A stretch of 64,000 nt of DNA from Jeotgalibacillus alimentarius (GTDB lineage: Bacteria > Bacillota > Bacilli > Bacillales > Jeotgalibacillaceae), in NCBI RefSeq assembly GCF_000829445.1, contig NZ_JXRQ01000016.1, forward strand, positions 62,001 through 126,000. Direction: 5' to 3'. Both the position numbers and the translations under genes were made by a program. The notes beneath the pieces were generated by a model. It had not been told where the DNA came from. It ran no database searches and was given only the letters and a program-made list of their open reading frames with translations. Shown piece by piece: positions 42,281 through 51,737 of the stretch; positions within the stretch are counted from its first letter, which is position 1; each line of letters opens with the position of its first letter.

Positions 42281-44077
42281 ATGTCAACAGCGACATATCC
42301 GGAAACATGGGATTTAGATGTATTTTTTAAGGGTGGAAGTGAGTCTGATGAGTTACAGCAGCACTTGCGTACATATGAAGGAAAAATTGACGTGTTTGCT
42401 AAGAAAGTAGAGCAGTTCAACACACCTGAGTCTTCTGACAGCAGTTACCTTGTGTATCAGCACATTCAGGAAGCTAAAGGGATTATGATGGGGATCAGTC
42501 AGGCAGGTGCATTTGCGAGCTGTCTTGAAGCGCAGGATATGAATGATACCGGTGCTGGCGTTGTAAGAGGAAAAGTCACTTCAATGGCTGCTGAGTTTGG
42601 TGCAGCATTCCAGGCATTTCAGCAGAAGCTTGCAAAAACTGAAGATCAAGTATGGGATAGCCTGCTTGAAGATGATGGCTTGAAGGAATATACATTTATT
42701 ATGACAGAATGGCGTGAAGCTGCAAAGGACAAACTGTCTGAAGCTGAAGAAGGGCTGATCAGTGCACTGAGCGTTGATGGTTATCACGGCTGGGGTCAGA
42801 TGTATAATGCGCTTGTGTCTGAAATGTCTATTGAAATTGAAGTCGATGGAGAAGTGAAGAAGCTGTCAGTCGGACAGGCGAACAACCTTCGTTCACACGA
42901 GAATCCACACGTCAGGGAAGAGGTTCATCAAAAGCTTGAAGAAGCGTGGTCAAAAAATGAAAATCTTTTCGCACAAACGCTGAATCACCTTGGCGGCTAT
43001 CGTCTTGCGAAATACAAAAAGCGCGGCTGGGACGACTTTATGAAAGAGCCGCTTGAGTATAACAGAATGAAGCCTGAAACACTTGATGCCATGTGGGGAG
43101 CGATCAGTAAAAGTAAGGATGTGTTTGTGAAGTATCTTGATCACAAAGCAAAGCTGCTTGGACTTGAGAAGATGTCATGGGCGCATATTGGGGCACCGAT
43201 TTCTGAAAGTGTGAAGAAGCTGTCATATGATGAGGGTGCTGCATTTATTTTAAAACACTTTAAAAAGTTCGGTCCTGAAATGGCTGCTTTTGCAGAAAAA
43301 GCATTTGAAGAAGGCTGGATTGAAGCAGAAGACCGTTCAGGCAAAAGACCAGGTGGATTCTGTACAGGGTTCCCGCTCAGTGAACAGTCACGTATTTTCA
43401 TGACTTACAGTGGATCTATGTCTAACGTTGCCACACTTGCGCACGAGCTTGGGCACGCGTTCCATACGTATGCACTGCGTCCGATGGATCCGTTAAATCG
43501 CCGCTATGCCATGAATGTAGCTGAAACAGCTTCAACCTTTGCAGAAATGATCGTATCAGATGCTGCTGTAAAAGAGGCAGATTCTAAAGATGAGCAGGCA
43601 GCACTTTTAGAGGATAAAGTATCAAGAAGCATTGCATTCTTTATGAATATCCACTCAAGGTTTATTTTCGAACAGCGTTTTTATGAAGAGCGCAAAGAAG
43701 GATTTGTTACGGCGAAGCGTCTGAATGAGCTGACGACCCAGGCGCAGAATGAAGCTTACGGCGGAGCAGTGACTGATAATGAGCCGCACTTCTGGGCTTC
43801 TAAGCTGCATTTCCATATTACAGGCGTGCCGTTCTATAACTTCCCATACACATTCGGATATCTGTTCTCATTAAGCGTATACGCAAGAGCGCTTGAAGAA
43901 GGCACAGCTTATGAGGAAAAATATATGGCACTGCTGCGTGATACAGCTGTGATGACAACAGAAGAGCTTGCGATGAAGCACCTTGGTGAGGACATCACGA
44001 CTGAAGCATTCTGGATGAAGGGGATTGAACTTTGTATTCAGGACGCAGAAGAATTTATCCGATTGACTTCTGAGTGA
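42281..44077 (+). CDS. M3 family oligoendopeptidase F
   Basis: The product is 598 residues, a cytosolic zinc peptidase of the PepF/M3B type. The HExxH motif is HELGH (His388, Glu389, His392), followed by FAEM with the third ligand about 25 residues later. It degrades short peptides. The N-terminus lacks a signal. GGGAGG precedes the ATG. Close relatives are called PepF or YjbG; paralogues are common, so no symbol is assigned. It stands alone; a degenerate half of a type B repeat and an AT-rich hairpin follow it. Confidence 0.9.
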   Translation: MSTATYPETWDLDVFFKGGSESDELQQHLRTYEGKIDVFAKKVEQFNTPESSDSSYLVYQHIQEAKGIMMGISQAGAFASCLEAQDMNDTGAGVVRGKVTSMAAEFGAAFQAFQQKLAKTEDQVWDSLLEDDGLKEYTFIMTEWREAAKDKLSEAEEGLISALSVDGYHGWGQMYNALVSEMSIEIEVDGEVKKLSVGQANNLRSHENPHVREEVHQKLEEAWSKNENLFAQTLNHLGGYRLAKYKKRGWDDFMKEPLEYNRMKPETLDAMWGAISKSKDVFVKYLDHKAKLLGLEKMSWAHIGAPISESVKKLSYDEGAAFILKHFKKFGPEMAAFAEKAFEEGWIEAEDRSGKRPGGFCTGFPLSEQSRIFMTYSGSMSNVATLAHELGHAFHTYALRPMDPLNRRYAMNVAETASTFAEMIVSDAAVKEADSKDEQAALLEDKVSRSIAFFMNIHSRFIFEQRFYEERKEGFVTAKRLNELTTQAQNEAYGGAVTDNEPHFWASKLHFHITGVPFYNFPYTFGYLFSLSVYARALEEGTAYEEKYMALLRDTAVMTTEELAMKHLGEDITTEAFWMKGIELCIQDAEEFIRLTSE

Positions 44078-44094
44078 TAAATGCGAAAAGCGCC

Positions 44095-44165
44095 CCACTT
44101 CAGAGGAAATCACCAGGAACCTTTAATAGAGATATTTGCAAAAAACAATTTTAGTTTTTTGCATG
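44095..44165. repeat. Half remnant of a type B repeat and an AT-rich hairpin
   Basis: CTTCAGAGGAAATCACCAG...CTTTAATAGAG resembles the right end of type B elements (CTGAAGCGGAAATCAACAG...TTTAACAGAG). Next to it GCAAAAAAC / GTTTTTTGC (44138-44162) could act as a weak terminator. Confidence 0.45.
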
Positions 44166-44233
44166 TCAATAGTCGATCTTTTCGAAGCTTGGGTATACAC
44201 TAAGTATAGAATCTTGAAATGGAGAGAACATAC

Positions 44234-44779
44234 ATGGTGCTACTAAAAAGCAGTCGGCTTTACTTTCGTCCGCTTTCAGAACAAGATATTGATGAATTTG
44301 TACAACTGCTGATCCGCAATAAGCAGTTCTGGACGATTTTTGAACCGAAGCATCCTGAACCATTTTATACGCGTGAAGCCCAGCTTGAAAAACTGGCAGA
44401 GGCAAAACAGGCCCAGCGGCTCGGAAAAGAATACAGCTGGGGCATCTATCATACAGATACAAACCGTCTGATCGGCAGCGTATCAATCTATTCAATCAGA
44501 AGACTGCCATTTGCCTCTGCCTATATCGGCTATTCACTTGATGAAGATCACACGAAGCAGGGGTACGGCACTGAAGCAGTGGAAGCTGCCCTGAGATTTG
44601 CTTTTCGTGAATTCGGGCTTCACCGTGTGGAAGCAATGGTGTCACCAAAAAACGAAGCTTCCCAGAAAGTGCTTGAAAAAGTCGGCATGTTCAGGGAAGG
44701 AACGCTAAGAAAAAATCTTTTTATCAACGGGGTATGGGAAGACCACTATCTCTATAGCATGCTTGAGGAGGATTTCTGA
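44234..44779 (+). CDS. GNAT N-acetyltransferase (RimJ/RimL type)
   Basis: The product is 181 residues with the RimJ-like order: LKSSRLYFRPLSEQDIDEF at the start, GSVSIYSI, IGYSLDEDHTKQGYGTEAV (acetyl-CoA loop) and NEASQKVLEKVGMFREGTLRKN near the end. It probably acetylates a protein N-terminus or a small amine; the substrate is not inferable. The ATG at 44234 follows GGAGAG; the ATG at 44219 lies before that site. A terminator follows. Confidence 0.85.
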   Translation: MVLLKSSRLYFRPLSEQDIDEFVQLLIRNKQFWTIFEPKHPEPFYTREAQLEKLAEAKQAQRLGKEYSWGIYHTDTNRLIGSVSIYSIRRLPFASAYIGYSLDEDHTKQGYGTEAVEAALRFAFREFGLHRVEAMVSPKNEASQKVLEKVGMFREGTLRKNLFINGVWEDHYLYSMLEEDF

Positions 44780-44837
44780 AAGGGTAAGCCCTTTTGGGAC
44801 CGGTTAACCGGCAGGCTGCTGAATATGCTGAATCGTT

Positions 44838-44865
44838 AGAGACCGCAGATGCGGTCTCTTTTTTT
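44838..44865 (+). terminator. Terminator of the acetyltransferase gene
   Basis: AGAGACCGC / GCGGTCTCT with a 4-base loop followed by TTTTTTT. Confidence 0.9.
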
Positions 44866-44918
44866 GGGGACGGAGTTAACACTACGAGGTCAGACTTCGT
44901 AGTGTTAACTCCGTCCCC
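44866..44918. repeat. 53-bp near-perfect palindrome
   Basis: The arms are 26 bp around a central A with a single mismatch (arm starts GGGGACGGAGTTAAC). It begins at the base after the T-run of the previous terminator. It lies about 145 bases upstream of liaI. A separate 12-bp palindrome CCGGTTAACCGG, also centred on GTTAAC, lies near 44800. Confidence 0.9.
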
Positions 44919-45063
44919 GCTTTCTCCCTCGGTCCTCCGTCCCCGCCTGCGTCCCTGTCTCCTTCTACGCCTCAGGTCCTACTTCAAAATCAAGCCAGGG
45001 CTCCTGTCGGCGGATCTGAAACCCGTGTACACTTAAGTTACAAATAACAAAGGAGGCAACAAC

Positions 45064-45396
45064 ATGAACAAATTCTGGTTAACAGTCATTGGTATTGTCG
45101 CAGCGATCGTCGCGCTGTCAAATCTCGGATCAATCGCAGGTCTTGCAGTCAGTCTGCTGATTACTTATGTCGGAGTAAAAATGTACTTCTCATCTGAAAA
45201 GACGTGGGTGAAAGTAACAGGTGCGATCGTAGCAGTCATCGCTGGTCTTTCAGCAGTATTTAACGTCCCGGCTATTCTTGGCGTCCTTGCTGTATACGTA
45301 CTATATGTGGTCTGGAAGAAATGGAATAACGAAGAACCGGCAGGCGACTTTTCAATTTTTGAAAAGCAGTGGCAGGAACTGAAGAAAAAATCTTAA
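45064..45396 (+). CDS. liaI: LiaI-like small membrane protein
   Basis: The product is 110 residues with three hydrophobic segments (about 4-25, 28-44 and 52-85) and a charged C-terminus. It is the first gene of an operon in the order LiaI, LiaH, LiaF, LiaS, LiaR. LiaI anchors LiaH at the membrane in B. subtilis. The assignment rests on position and topology more than strong sequence identity. AAGGAGGC precedes the start. The pyrimidine-rich upstream region (44920-45040) must hold the LiaR-controlled promoter, but no operator was identified. Confidence 0.75.
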   Translation: MNKFWLTVIGIVAAIVALSNLGSIAGLAVSLLITYVGVKMYFSSEKTWVKVTGAIVAVIAGLSAVFNVPAILGVLAVYVLYVVWKKWNNEEPAGDFSIFEKQWQELKKKS

Positions 45397-45429
45397 TCAT
45401 TCAACTAACATAAAAGGAGACGATATAAT

Positions 45430-46026
45430 ATGAGTAATCTACTTACGAAAATTACTGAAGTCATCAAGCAGGATATCCAGGAGTCAAAGTGGAAACAAAC
45501 ACAGTCAAATCCGGTCAATGAGATTCAGCGTGAACTAAAGGAAGTTCAGGCTTCTGTTAAAAAAGCAAAGCAGCTGACGGAGAGACAGGAACTGTTAAAA
45601 AGAGAATTTGAAAAAGAATATAATCACGCCAAATCAATGGCCGAGAAACGTAAAGAACACGTTCAGCTTGCAGAAGAAGCAGGAGAGGAAGCGCTTGCAG
45701 CAGCTGCTTTAAGAGAGTTCAATTATTACAGCAGCCGTGCTGAAAGACTTGAAAAAACATGTACAGAAGCTGAATCACAGCTTGAAGCGCTGGAGCTTCA
45801 GTTAGAGCAGCTGACATTTGAGCTGAAGGACCTTGAATTAAAAAGGCTTGAATACATGGCTAAAGAAAATGCAGTCATTGGGGAGAAGCAGTCAGCTAAG
45901 CTGAAAATACCTGAGAAAGCAACAGATGAGGACCGCCGTTATGAACAGATTGAACAGCATTTAAAACAGTCTGCAAAGAAAAAAGAAGAGCTTTCAATTG
46001 ATGAGCAGATCGAGCAGTTAAAATAA
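45430..46026 (+). CDS. liaH: LiaH-like PspA/IM30 family protein
   Basis: The product is 198 residues, almost wholly coiled coil (about 25-165), hydrophilic and highly charged, as in LiaH/PspA. It forms large rings that protect the membrane when cell-wall synthesis is blocked. It is shorter than PspA at 11921 and lacks that protein's amphipathic N-terminal helix. Attachment probably relies on LiaI, as in B. subtilis. AAAGGAGAC precedes the start. A hairpin downstream (46034-46066) may reduce transcription into liaF. Confidence 0.8.
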   Translation: MSNLLTKITEVIKQDIQESKWKQTQSNPVNEIQRELKEVQASVKKAKQLTERQELLKREFEKEYNHAKSMAEKRKEHVQLAEEAGEEALAAAALREFNYYSSRAERLEKTCTEAESQLEALELQLEQLTFELKDLELKRLEYMAKENAVIGEKQSAKLKIPEKATDEDRRYEQIEQHLKQSAKKKEELSIDEQIEQLK

Positions 46027-46033
46027 CAGGTTT

Positions 46034-46066
46034 TCGGGAGCGGACTTCATGTCTTCTCCCGAATTC
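46034..46066 (+). terminator. Possible attenuating hairpin between liaH and liaF
   Basis: TTCGGGAG / CTCCCGAA stem with a 15-base loop and only a weak T-rich tail (TTCGGTCTTT). B. subtilis also makes a short abundant liaIH transcript and a longer weak one. Confidence 0.45.
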
Positions 46067-46122
46067 GGTCTTTCTAAAACATGTGTATGACAGATAGAAT
46101 AGAGAGTAGGGAGGTGGGCTGA

Positions 46123-46854
46123 ATGGAAAAGCTGCGTAACATGACTTTATCAAACTGGCTGACAGCCGGACTGATCATTGTCTTAATCGAAATTGTACTA
46201 TTTAACAGTGGGATGATCTTCACTTTAGCGCTGTCAGCAGGTCTGCTGTATTTCGGGAAGCAGGGGTGGCAGCAGATGTATGGGAAAATCCTTGTTGGTG
46301 TAGGGGCTCTGATGCTGCTGTCAGCGGTTTTATCCATGGTCACGCTCCGGATTATAGTTGTCGGTCTTATTATTTATCTTGTCATTAAATATCTGGATAC
46401 GAAAAAAAATCCGCTGACATTTGAACCTGTTGTAAAAATGGAGGAAAGGCCGGCCCGGGAACAATTGTTAACTGCGAAACGGCCATTCTTTCAAAATAAA
46501 TGGGTAGGTTCTCATGAAACGCCGGATTACTCATATGAATGGGATGATATTCATCTCCAGAATGGAATCGGTGATGTCAGAATTGATCTGAGTCATACAG
46601 TTCTCCCTGAGAAAGAGGTAATGATCTCTCTAAGAAACGTTGCGGGTAAGATCACGATACTTGTTCCTTATGAACTTGAACTGTCTGTACAGCATTCGGC
46701 TCTTGCAGGGGAAGCTGTGATTCTGCAACATCAGTCAAAAAGACTCTGGAATGAAAATATCATTTATCAATCAGAAGGATACAGTGAAGCACAGCAGAAG
46801 TGTACGATTTTTTCTTCTGTATGGATTGGAGATCTTGAGGTGAGGCGCATATGA
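46123..46854 (+). CDS. liaF: LiaF, inhibitor of the LiaSR two-component system
   Basis: The product is 243 residues: four closely spaced hydrophobic segments (about 8-90) and a C-terminal beta-rich cell-wall-active-antibiotics-response domain (about 130-243; NGIGDVRIDLSHTVLPEKE). LiaF keeps LiaS inactive without stress. The ATG follows GGGAGGTGGGC. It overlaps liaS by 4 bases (ATGA). No liaG gene is present between liaH and liaF, unlike B. subtilis. Confidence 0.9.
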   Translation: MEKLRNMTLSNWLTAGLIIVLIEIVLFNSGMIFTLALSAGLLYFGKQGWQQMYGKILVGVGALMLLSAVLSMVTLRIIVVGLIIYLVIKYLDTKKNPLTFEPVVKMEERPAREQLLTAKRPFFQNKWVGSHETPDYSYEWDDIHLQNGIGDVRIDLSHTVLPEKEVMISLRNVAGKITILVPYELELSVQHSALAGEAVILQHQSKRLWNENIIYQSEGYSEAQQKCTIFSSVWIGDLEVRRI

Positions 46855-47870
46855 CAGCTAAAATGATTCTCCACGCTGTCAGTATCAGCCTCTTTAGTGC
46901 GTTAATGACCCTTGGCTTGTATGTGATGTTTTTTCCTCCTGATGACTGGACGTTTTTATGGAGTGTATCTGTACTTGATGTCCCGTTTATATTCTTCTTG
47001 CTCATGCAGCTGCTATTGATCGGTTTCTTATGGGGAGCAATTCAAAGCAGCGGGTTGAAAAAGCAGGTCTATACCATCGAGCAGCAGGTGGACGGGGTTA
47101 TGCAGGGGCAAAATACAGTCAGAGAACTTCAGCCGCAGACGCAGGAGTTTGTGAAGCTCTCAGAAAAAGTAGCAGGCCTTCAGCGTATGTGGAACGAACA
47201 GATTAAGATGAATCAGCGTCTTGCGAGTGAGAAAGTGGAACAGCAGGAGCAGAAAATTCAGGAGATGGTGTCACTCGAGAGACAGCGGCTTGCGCGTGAT
47301 CTTCATGACTCAGTCAGCCAGCAGCTGTTTGCAGCTTCCATGCTCATGTCAGCGATCAACGAAACCCAGGAGGAGAACCGTCAGTTGCAAATGGTGGAAA
47401 AAATGATTCACCAGTCCCAGGTGGAGATGAGAGCACTCCTGCTTCATTTAAGACCTGCTGCATTAAAAGGTAAAACACTTGCAGAAGGTATTGAGGAACT
47501 GCTGATTGAGTTGAAACAGAAAGTGCCGCTTACCATCACCTGGAAGGCAGAACCGCTTGAGCTTGAAAGAGGCGTTGAAGATCATCTCTTCAGAATTTTG
47601 CAGGAGTCCATTTCAAATACATTGAGACATGCGGAAGCCACTATGCTGAACGTGTTATGCATTTTAAGAGACGGGTCCGTCATCATGAGAGTATCAGATG
47701 ATGGAAAAGGGTTTGAGGTTTCCGGTGATAAAGCGGGTTCGTACGGTTTGAATAATATGAGAGAGCGTGCAGCTGAAATCGGAGGGACGTTAAAAATCGT
47801 TTCACTTCCGAATCAGGGAACACGTCTTGAGATAAAAGTACCTTTTGAAAGGAAGGAGGAGCTGAAATGA
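46851..47870 (+). CDS. liaS: LiaS sensor histidine kinase
   Basis: The product is 339 residues: two transmembrane helices (about 5-27 and 44-64) with a very short external loop (intramembrane-sensing type), a coiled-coil linker, a HisKA_3 domain with phospho-acceptor His152 ([12 protein letters not shown]), and an ATPase domain ([22 protein letters not shown]). It detects cell-envelope damage, probably through LiaF, and phosphorylates LiaR. Overlaps of 4 bases with both liaF and liaR indicate tight coupling. Confidence 0.92.
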   Translation: MTAKMILHAVSISLFSALMTLGLYVMFFPPDDWTFLWSVSVLDVPFIFFLLMQLLLIGFLWGAIQSSGLKKQVYTIEQQVDGVMQGQNTVRELQPQTQEFVKLSEKVAGLQRMWNEQIKMNQRLASEKVEQQEQKIQEMVSLERQRLARDLHDSVSQQLFAASMLMSAINETQEENRQLQMVEKMIHQSQVEMRALLLHLRPAALKGKTLAEGIEELLIELKQKVPLTITWKAEPLELERGVEDHLFRILQESISNTLRHAEATMLNVLCILRDGSVIMRVSDDGKGFEVSGDKAGSYGLNNMRERAAEIGGTLKIVSLPNQGTRLEIKVPFERKEELK

Positions 47871-48499
47871 TCCGCGTATTATTTGTTGATGATCATGAAA
47901 TGGTCAGAATTGGTGTTGGTTCTTATCTGTCTGCACAAAAAGATATTGAGGTCGTCGGGGAATGTGATGATGGCGGTCCCGCGGTAGAGATGGCACTTTC
48001 CTTGAAGCCGGATATCATACTGATGGATCTAGTGATGAAAAACATGGATGGAATTGAAGCCACATCAAAAATTATCGAGCAGTGGCCGGAAGCGAAAATC
48101 ATGATTGTCACGAGCTTTCTTGATGACGATAAGGTATATCCGGCACTTGAAGCCGGTGCGGTCAGCTACCTTTTAAAAACGTCAAAAGCCAGTGAGATTG
48201 CTGAAGCGATCCGGAAAACGCACTACGGGGAAACGGTGCTTGAGCCTGAAGTAACAGGTAAGGTCATGCAGAGAATGAGAACGCGTGATGTAAAACCCGC
48301 ACATGATGATCTGACAGAACGTGAGCGCGAGATTCTAATGCTGATTGCAGAAGGCAAAACGAATCAGGAGATTGCAGATGAGCTCTACATAGCATTAAAA
48401 ACAGTCAAAACACATGTCAGTAATATTCTCGGGAAACTTGATGTACAGGACCGCACACAGGCTGTGATCTATGCGTTTAAGCATGATCTTGTAAAATAG
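47867..48499 (+). CDS. liaR: LiaR response regulator
   Basis: The product is 210 residues: a receiver domain with phospho-acceptor Asp54 ([14 protein letters not shown]) and a NarL/LuxR-type helix-turn-helix ([22 protein letters not shown]...[14 protein letters not shown]). It activates the liaI promoter in B. subtilis. The ATG overlaps the liaS stop. It is the last gene of the lia operon; the DUF1349 gene follows after 74 bases on the same strand, with no clear terminator between them. Confidence 0.93.
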   Translation: MIRVLFVDDHEMVRIGVGSYLSAQKDIEVVGECDDGGPAVEMALSLKPDIILMDLVMKNMDGIEATSKIIEQWPEAKIMIVTSFLDDDKVYPALEAGAVSYLLKTSKASEIAEAIRKTHYGETVLEPEVTGKVMQRMRTRDVKPAHDDLTEREREILMLIAEGKTNQEIADELYIALKTVKTHVSNILGKLDVQDRTQAVIYAFKHDLVK

Positions 48500-48573
48500 T
48501 TCCTCCCTGGTGTTATGGAACTGACTTTGTGGGTAAACATGAGGTTAGAACCACATCGAAAGGAGTCCTTACT

Positions 48574-49176
48574 ATGCTTTCATTACTGGATGATCAGTCA
48601 AGGGACTGCTGCTGGCTGAATGAACCCGAAAATTGGACTCTTCACCAGAAAGAGCTCAGTCTGACTACTCACCCGAAAACTGATTTTTGGAGAAAAACTT
48701 TTTATGGCTTTGATCAGATGAATGGTCATGCATTTTATAAAGAGCTTCTCGGTGCTTTTGAAACAGAAGTGACATTTACCATGAAGGATCCGTCTAAACG
48801 GTATGATCAGGCTGGTCTGATTATGCTGATTTCAGATGATTGCTGGATGAAGGTGTCACTTGAGTATATACCTGAGAAGTATTCATATCTCGGTTCGGTG
48901 GTGACGAATAGTGGATACTCGGACTGGTCATCCAAAAACTTTCCCACACCAGATCAGGGGGTAACGCTTACTTTTAAAGTGACCCGTGCAGGGGGAGATT
49001 ACCGCGTCTGGGCAAAGACGTCAGAAAATGAGGACTTTGAACAGATCCGTATTACAAGGCTTCACGATGAGCCCAATGGACCTGTAAAGCTTGGATTATA
49101 TGCATGCAGTCCCTCTACAGAAGGCAGTTTCACAACCGTATTTCATAAATGGACGGTTCAAAAAGAAGTGAAATAA
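48574..49176 (+). CDS. DUF1349 (concanavalin-like) protein
   Basis: The product is 200 residues, cytosolic, with a beta-sandwich pattern. The motifs (WLNEPENWTL near the start, TDFWRKTFYGF, YDQAGLIMLISDDCWMKVSLEYIPE, GLYACSP) fit the DUF1349/YoaR-like family related to concanavalin-type lectin folds. It probably binds a carbohydrate; this is unproven. The ATG at 48574 follows AAAGGAG; 15 upstream codons are in frame but lack a ribosome site. It could be transcribed with the lia operon. Confidence 0.8.
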   Translation: MLSLLDDQSRDCCWLNEPENWTLHQKELSLTTHPKTDFWRKTFYGFDQMNGHAFYKELLGAFETEVTFTMKDPSKRYDQAGLIMLISDDCWMKVSLEYIPEKYSYLGSVVTNSGYSDWSSKNFPTPDQGVTLTFKVTRAGGDYRVWAKTSENEDFEQIRITRLHDEPNGPVKLGLYACSPSTEGSFTTVFHKWTVQKEVK

Positions 49177-49177
49177 A

Positions 49178-49211
49178 AAAAGTTGTGCGGAAACCCGCAC
49201 AACTTTTTTAG
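49178..49211. terminator. Bidirectional terminator
   Basis: AAAAGTTGTGCGG / CCGCACAACTTTT with A and T runs on either side. It overlaps the last bases of the convergent carbonic anhydrase gene. Confidence 0.9.
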
Positions 49212-49765
49212 TATCCTTCATCAACCAGATCAAGTTTTCCGTTGCTTGGATCAACAACCAGACCATGTACGGGTACATTTTTGTCCATCAGCGGGTGATT
49301 GCGTACCATCTCAACGCTATTTTTAACGCTTTCCTGTACGTCATCAAAACCTTTCAGCCAGCCATGAAGATCAATACCTGAATAGGAAAGGGTGTTAAAT
49401 GTATCATCTGAGATGCCGCGTTCTTTCATTTTTTCTACTGTAGCGTGGCTGTCAACAGCACTCATGCCGCAATCATAGTGGCCGATGATTAAGACTTCTT
49501 CAGCCTGCAGTTCATAGATGGCAACAAGAAGGCTTCGCATGATACTGCCAAAAGGGTGTGTAATCACAGCGCCGGCATTACGTACCATTTTTACATCACC
49601 ATTTTTTACGTTCATTGATTTTGGCAGGAGCTCTACCAGTCTTGTATCCATGCAAGTCAGGATGACAAGTTTTTTGTTGGGAATTTTTGTTGTTACGTAA
49701 GGTTCGTACTGTTTTTCCTCTACGAATGTCTCATTAAATGTAAGAATATCCGATAATAGTGTCAT
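49208..49765 (-). CDS. Beta-class carbonic anhydrase
   Basis: The product is 185 residues. The zinc ligands Cys38, His96 and Cys99 and the Asp40-Arg42 pair (CMDTR, GHYDCG) are intact. It interconverts CO2 and bicarbonate in the cytosol. The short form resembles Bacillus YvdA and mycobacterial Rv1284-type enzymes. The ATG at 49765 follows AAGGAGG by 7 bases. It is convergent with the DUF1349 gene, and its stop codon lies in the shared terminator. Confidence 0.9.
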   Translation of the reverse strand: MTLLSDILTFNETFVEEKQYEPYVTTKIPNKKLVILTCMDTRLVELLPKSMNVKNGDVKMVRNAGAVITHPFGSIMRSLLVAIYELQAEEVLIIGHYDCGMSAVDSHATVEKMKERGISDDTFNTLSYSGIDLHGWLKGFDDVQESVKNSVEMVRNHPLMDKNVPVHGLVVDPSNGKLDLVDEGY

Positions 49766-49789
49766 ATGTATCCTCCTTAGCGTTACATA

Positions 49790-49862
49790 CATTGGATTTG
49801 CAGAAGCGGCTGGTGATAACAGCGGTGCGGAAACATCAGCTGACTTCGCATAACTTTATTTT
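49790..49862. repeat. Internally deleted type B repeat
   Basis: GCGGCTGGTGATAACAGCGG is joined to GCGGAAACATCAGCTGACTT, a diverged short form, between the carbonic anhydrase start and the msrAB terminator. Confidence 0.6.
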
Positions 49863-49865
49863 AAA

Positions 49866-49907
49866 AAAAGAAAGGCGATCTGTCTAATTTGAATGAGACA
49901 GATCGCG
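49866..49907 (-). terminator. Terminator of msrAB
   Basis: On the minus strand GCGATCTGTCT / AGACAGATCGC stem followed by CTTTCTTTTTTT. Confidence 0.9.
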
Positions 49908-49914
49908 CGGATAC

Positions 49915-51063
49915 CTATGATTCGAACAGATAAGTGAATTCTCCGTAGCCTTCTTCTTCAAGGTCTTCAGCAGGAATAAAGCGCATGGCTGCTGAGTTCA
50001 TGCAGTAACGGAGTCCGGTTGGCTCAGGGCCGTCTTCAAATACGTGTCCCAGGTGGGAATCTGCGTATTTACTGCGGACTTCAATTCTCATTCCGAAGAT
50101 ACCGGGATCCTCAACTTCCACAATGTTTTCAGGAACAAGCGGCTTTGTGAATGATGGCCAGCCCGATCTTGAGTCATACTTATCTTTTGAACTGAACAAT
50201 GGTTCTCCTGAGACGATATCTACATAGATCCCATCTTCATAAAAACCGTCATACTCATTATCAAAAGCTTTTTCAGTTCCATCTTCCTGCGTGACTTCGT
50301 ATTGAATATCTGTCAGCATCTCACGCAGTTCTTCATCTGTGTAATTAACGGCGTAAGGGCTCTCTTCTTCAACTTCTTCTTTGGTCGGGAGATCGACTTC
50401 ACGTTCATCTTCAGCCCAATATTCATTTAAAAAGCGATCTCTACCGGAACTTGTGCGGTAGAAGTAATAGCGGTCACCATTTTTCAAGTAATAATCCTGA
50501 TGGTATTCTTCAGCAATATAGAATGTCGTTGCTTCAGTAACCGGTACAATGATTTCACCATCAAAACGGCCGGAATCAATAATCTCCTGTTTCGATGCTT
50601 CTGCAGCTTCACGTTCTTCATCATTCTTCACAAAAATCTCAGGCCGGTACTGTCTGCCCCGGTCAACGAATTGTCCTTCAGCGTCTGTCGGGTCAATCTG
50701 ACGCCAGAATACATCAAGCAAATCTTCATAGCTGATGACATCCGGATCATAAATTACCTGTACAGCTTCTGTATGCCCGGTTTCTCCATTCGCCACTTCT
50801 CTATATTCAGGGTTTTCTTCGTTTCCACCTGTATAGCCGGAGACTGCGTCTCTGACCCCTGCAAGCTTTTCAAAAGGCGGTTCCATACACCAGAAGCAGC
50901 CGCCTGCAAAAATCGCGACTTCCTCATTTGCCGCAAGGTCGGCAGGTGTGCTCGCCTCACTGCCGTAGGAACGGTTGAGCAGCTGGTCTGAGAATACAAA
51001 AAAGACGATTGCACCAATCAGTACAACGCCTGGAATCAGCATCACCCAGCTCTTTTTTTTCAT
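49915..51063 (-). CDS. Membrane-anchored MsrA-MsrB fusion, methionine sulfoxide reductase
   Basis: The product is 382 residues: an N-terminal membrane anchor (about 5-25), an MsrA domain (about 48-205; catalytic Cys56 in GGCFWC) and an MsrB domain (about 235-370; catalytic Cys354 in [11 protein letters not shown], plus SGWPSF and DSHLGHVF). It reduces both S- and R-methionine sulfoxide in proteins, here on the outside of the membrane. The zinc CxxC pairs of many MsrB proteins are not seen. GGGGTG precedes the ATG. A separate thiol donor would be needed and is not in the window. Confidence 0.92.
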   Translation of the reverse strand: MKKKSWVMLIPGVVLIGAIVFFVFSDQLLNRSYGSEASTPADLAANEEVAIFAGGCFWCMEPPFEKLAGVRDAVSGYTGGNEENPEYREVANGETGHTEAVQVIYDPDVISYEDLLDVFWRQIDPTDAEGQFVDRGRQYRPEIFVKNDEEREAAEASKQEIIDSGRFDGEIIVPVTEATTFYIAEEYHQDYYLKNGDRYYFYRTSSGRDRFLNEYWAEDEREVDLPTKEEVEEESPYAVNYTDEELREMLTDIQYEVTQEDGTEKAFDNEYDGFYEDGIYVDIVSGEPLFSSKDKYDSRSGWPSFTKPLVPENIVEVEDPGIFGMRIEVRSKYADSHLGHVFEDGPEPTGLRYCMNSAAMRFIPAEDLEEEGYGEFTYLFES

Positions 51064-51223
51064 ATTTACACCCCATTTGTAAATTTGAATCGCGTATCTT
51101 AACTCAAAAGTAACATATTTGACCGATAATTAATAAAAATAATGTGTTCAGCATACCGCAAGTATTCAGAATTTGCTAAAATATAAGAATAATCGCTTCC
51201 GTTTGAATGAAAGGAGTGCAAAA

Positions 51224-51691
51224 ATGGCTGACTTTGAAATCGTAAGGAAATCCAGCTTTTATTTTATTGGCATGAAATGGACAGGTACTTATGAAGCAGC
51301 TGCGCATGGAGATATTTTTCCTGTAATCGAAGAAGCACGTGACAGGCTTTTAAGTATGGGGATTGCTCAGCCTAACTCGGATTTCATCGGATTGTCGTAT
51401 CAGGACAGGCCGGGAGGATTCACTTATTATTTTGGAACAGAGGCACTTGGTAATACAGTATTCCCTTCTGATATGTACAGAATTATCGTTCCTTCACATG
51501 ATTATGCCGTAACAGAGCACAAAGGACAGCACGCATGGAAAAGCTATGAGAAATTGATGAAGTGGGCTGTAGAACAGGGGCTGCACGTCCAGCAAAACGG
51601 CCTGGATCATATTGAAGTTTATGATGCAGATTACCGTCCATACAAAATGTCCCCCTCATTAAAGATCGGAATCCCGGTAAAAAAACGCTGA
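51224..51691 (+). CDS. GyrI-like/effector-binding domain protein
   Basis: The product is 155 residues with the SOUL/GyrI-like fold pattern found alone or as the ligand-binding half of AraC/MerR multidrug regulators (FEIVRKSSFYFIGMKWTGTYEAA ... YAVTEHKGQHAWKSYEKLMKWAVEQGL ... HIEVYDADYRP). No DNA-binding domain is present. It could bind hydrophobic small molecules or modulate another protein. The ATG at 51224 follows AAAGGAGTG; 17 upstream codons are in frame but lack a ribosome site. A terminator follows. Confidence 0.8.
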   Translation: MADFEIVRKSSFYFIGMKWTGTYEAAAHGDIFPVIEEARDRLLSMGIAQPNSDFIGLSYQDRPGGFTYYFGTEALGNTVFPSDMYRIIVPSHDYAVTEHKGQHAWKSYEKLMKWAVEQGLHVQQNGLDHIEVYDADYRPYKMSPSLKIGIPVKKR

Positions 51692-51737
51692 CCTTGCATT
51701 TAAAATCCACTGAAAGTAAAATAGCTTTACAGTGTAA

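Noticed and set aside
45015-45045. TGAAAC near 45020 as a sigma-W promoter for liaI
   Set aside because: At 16 bp spacing the -10 reads TACA, not CGTA.
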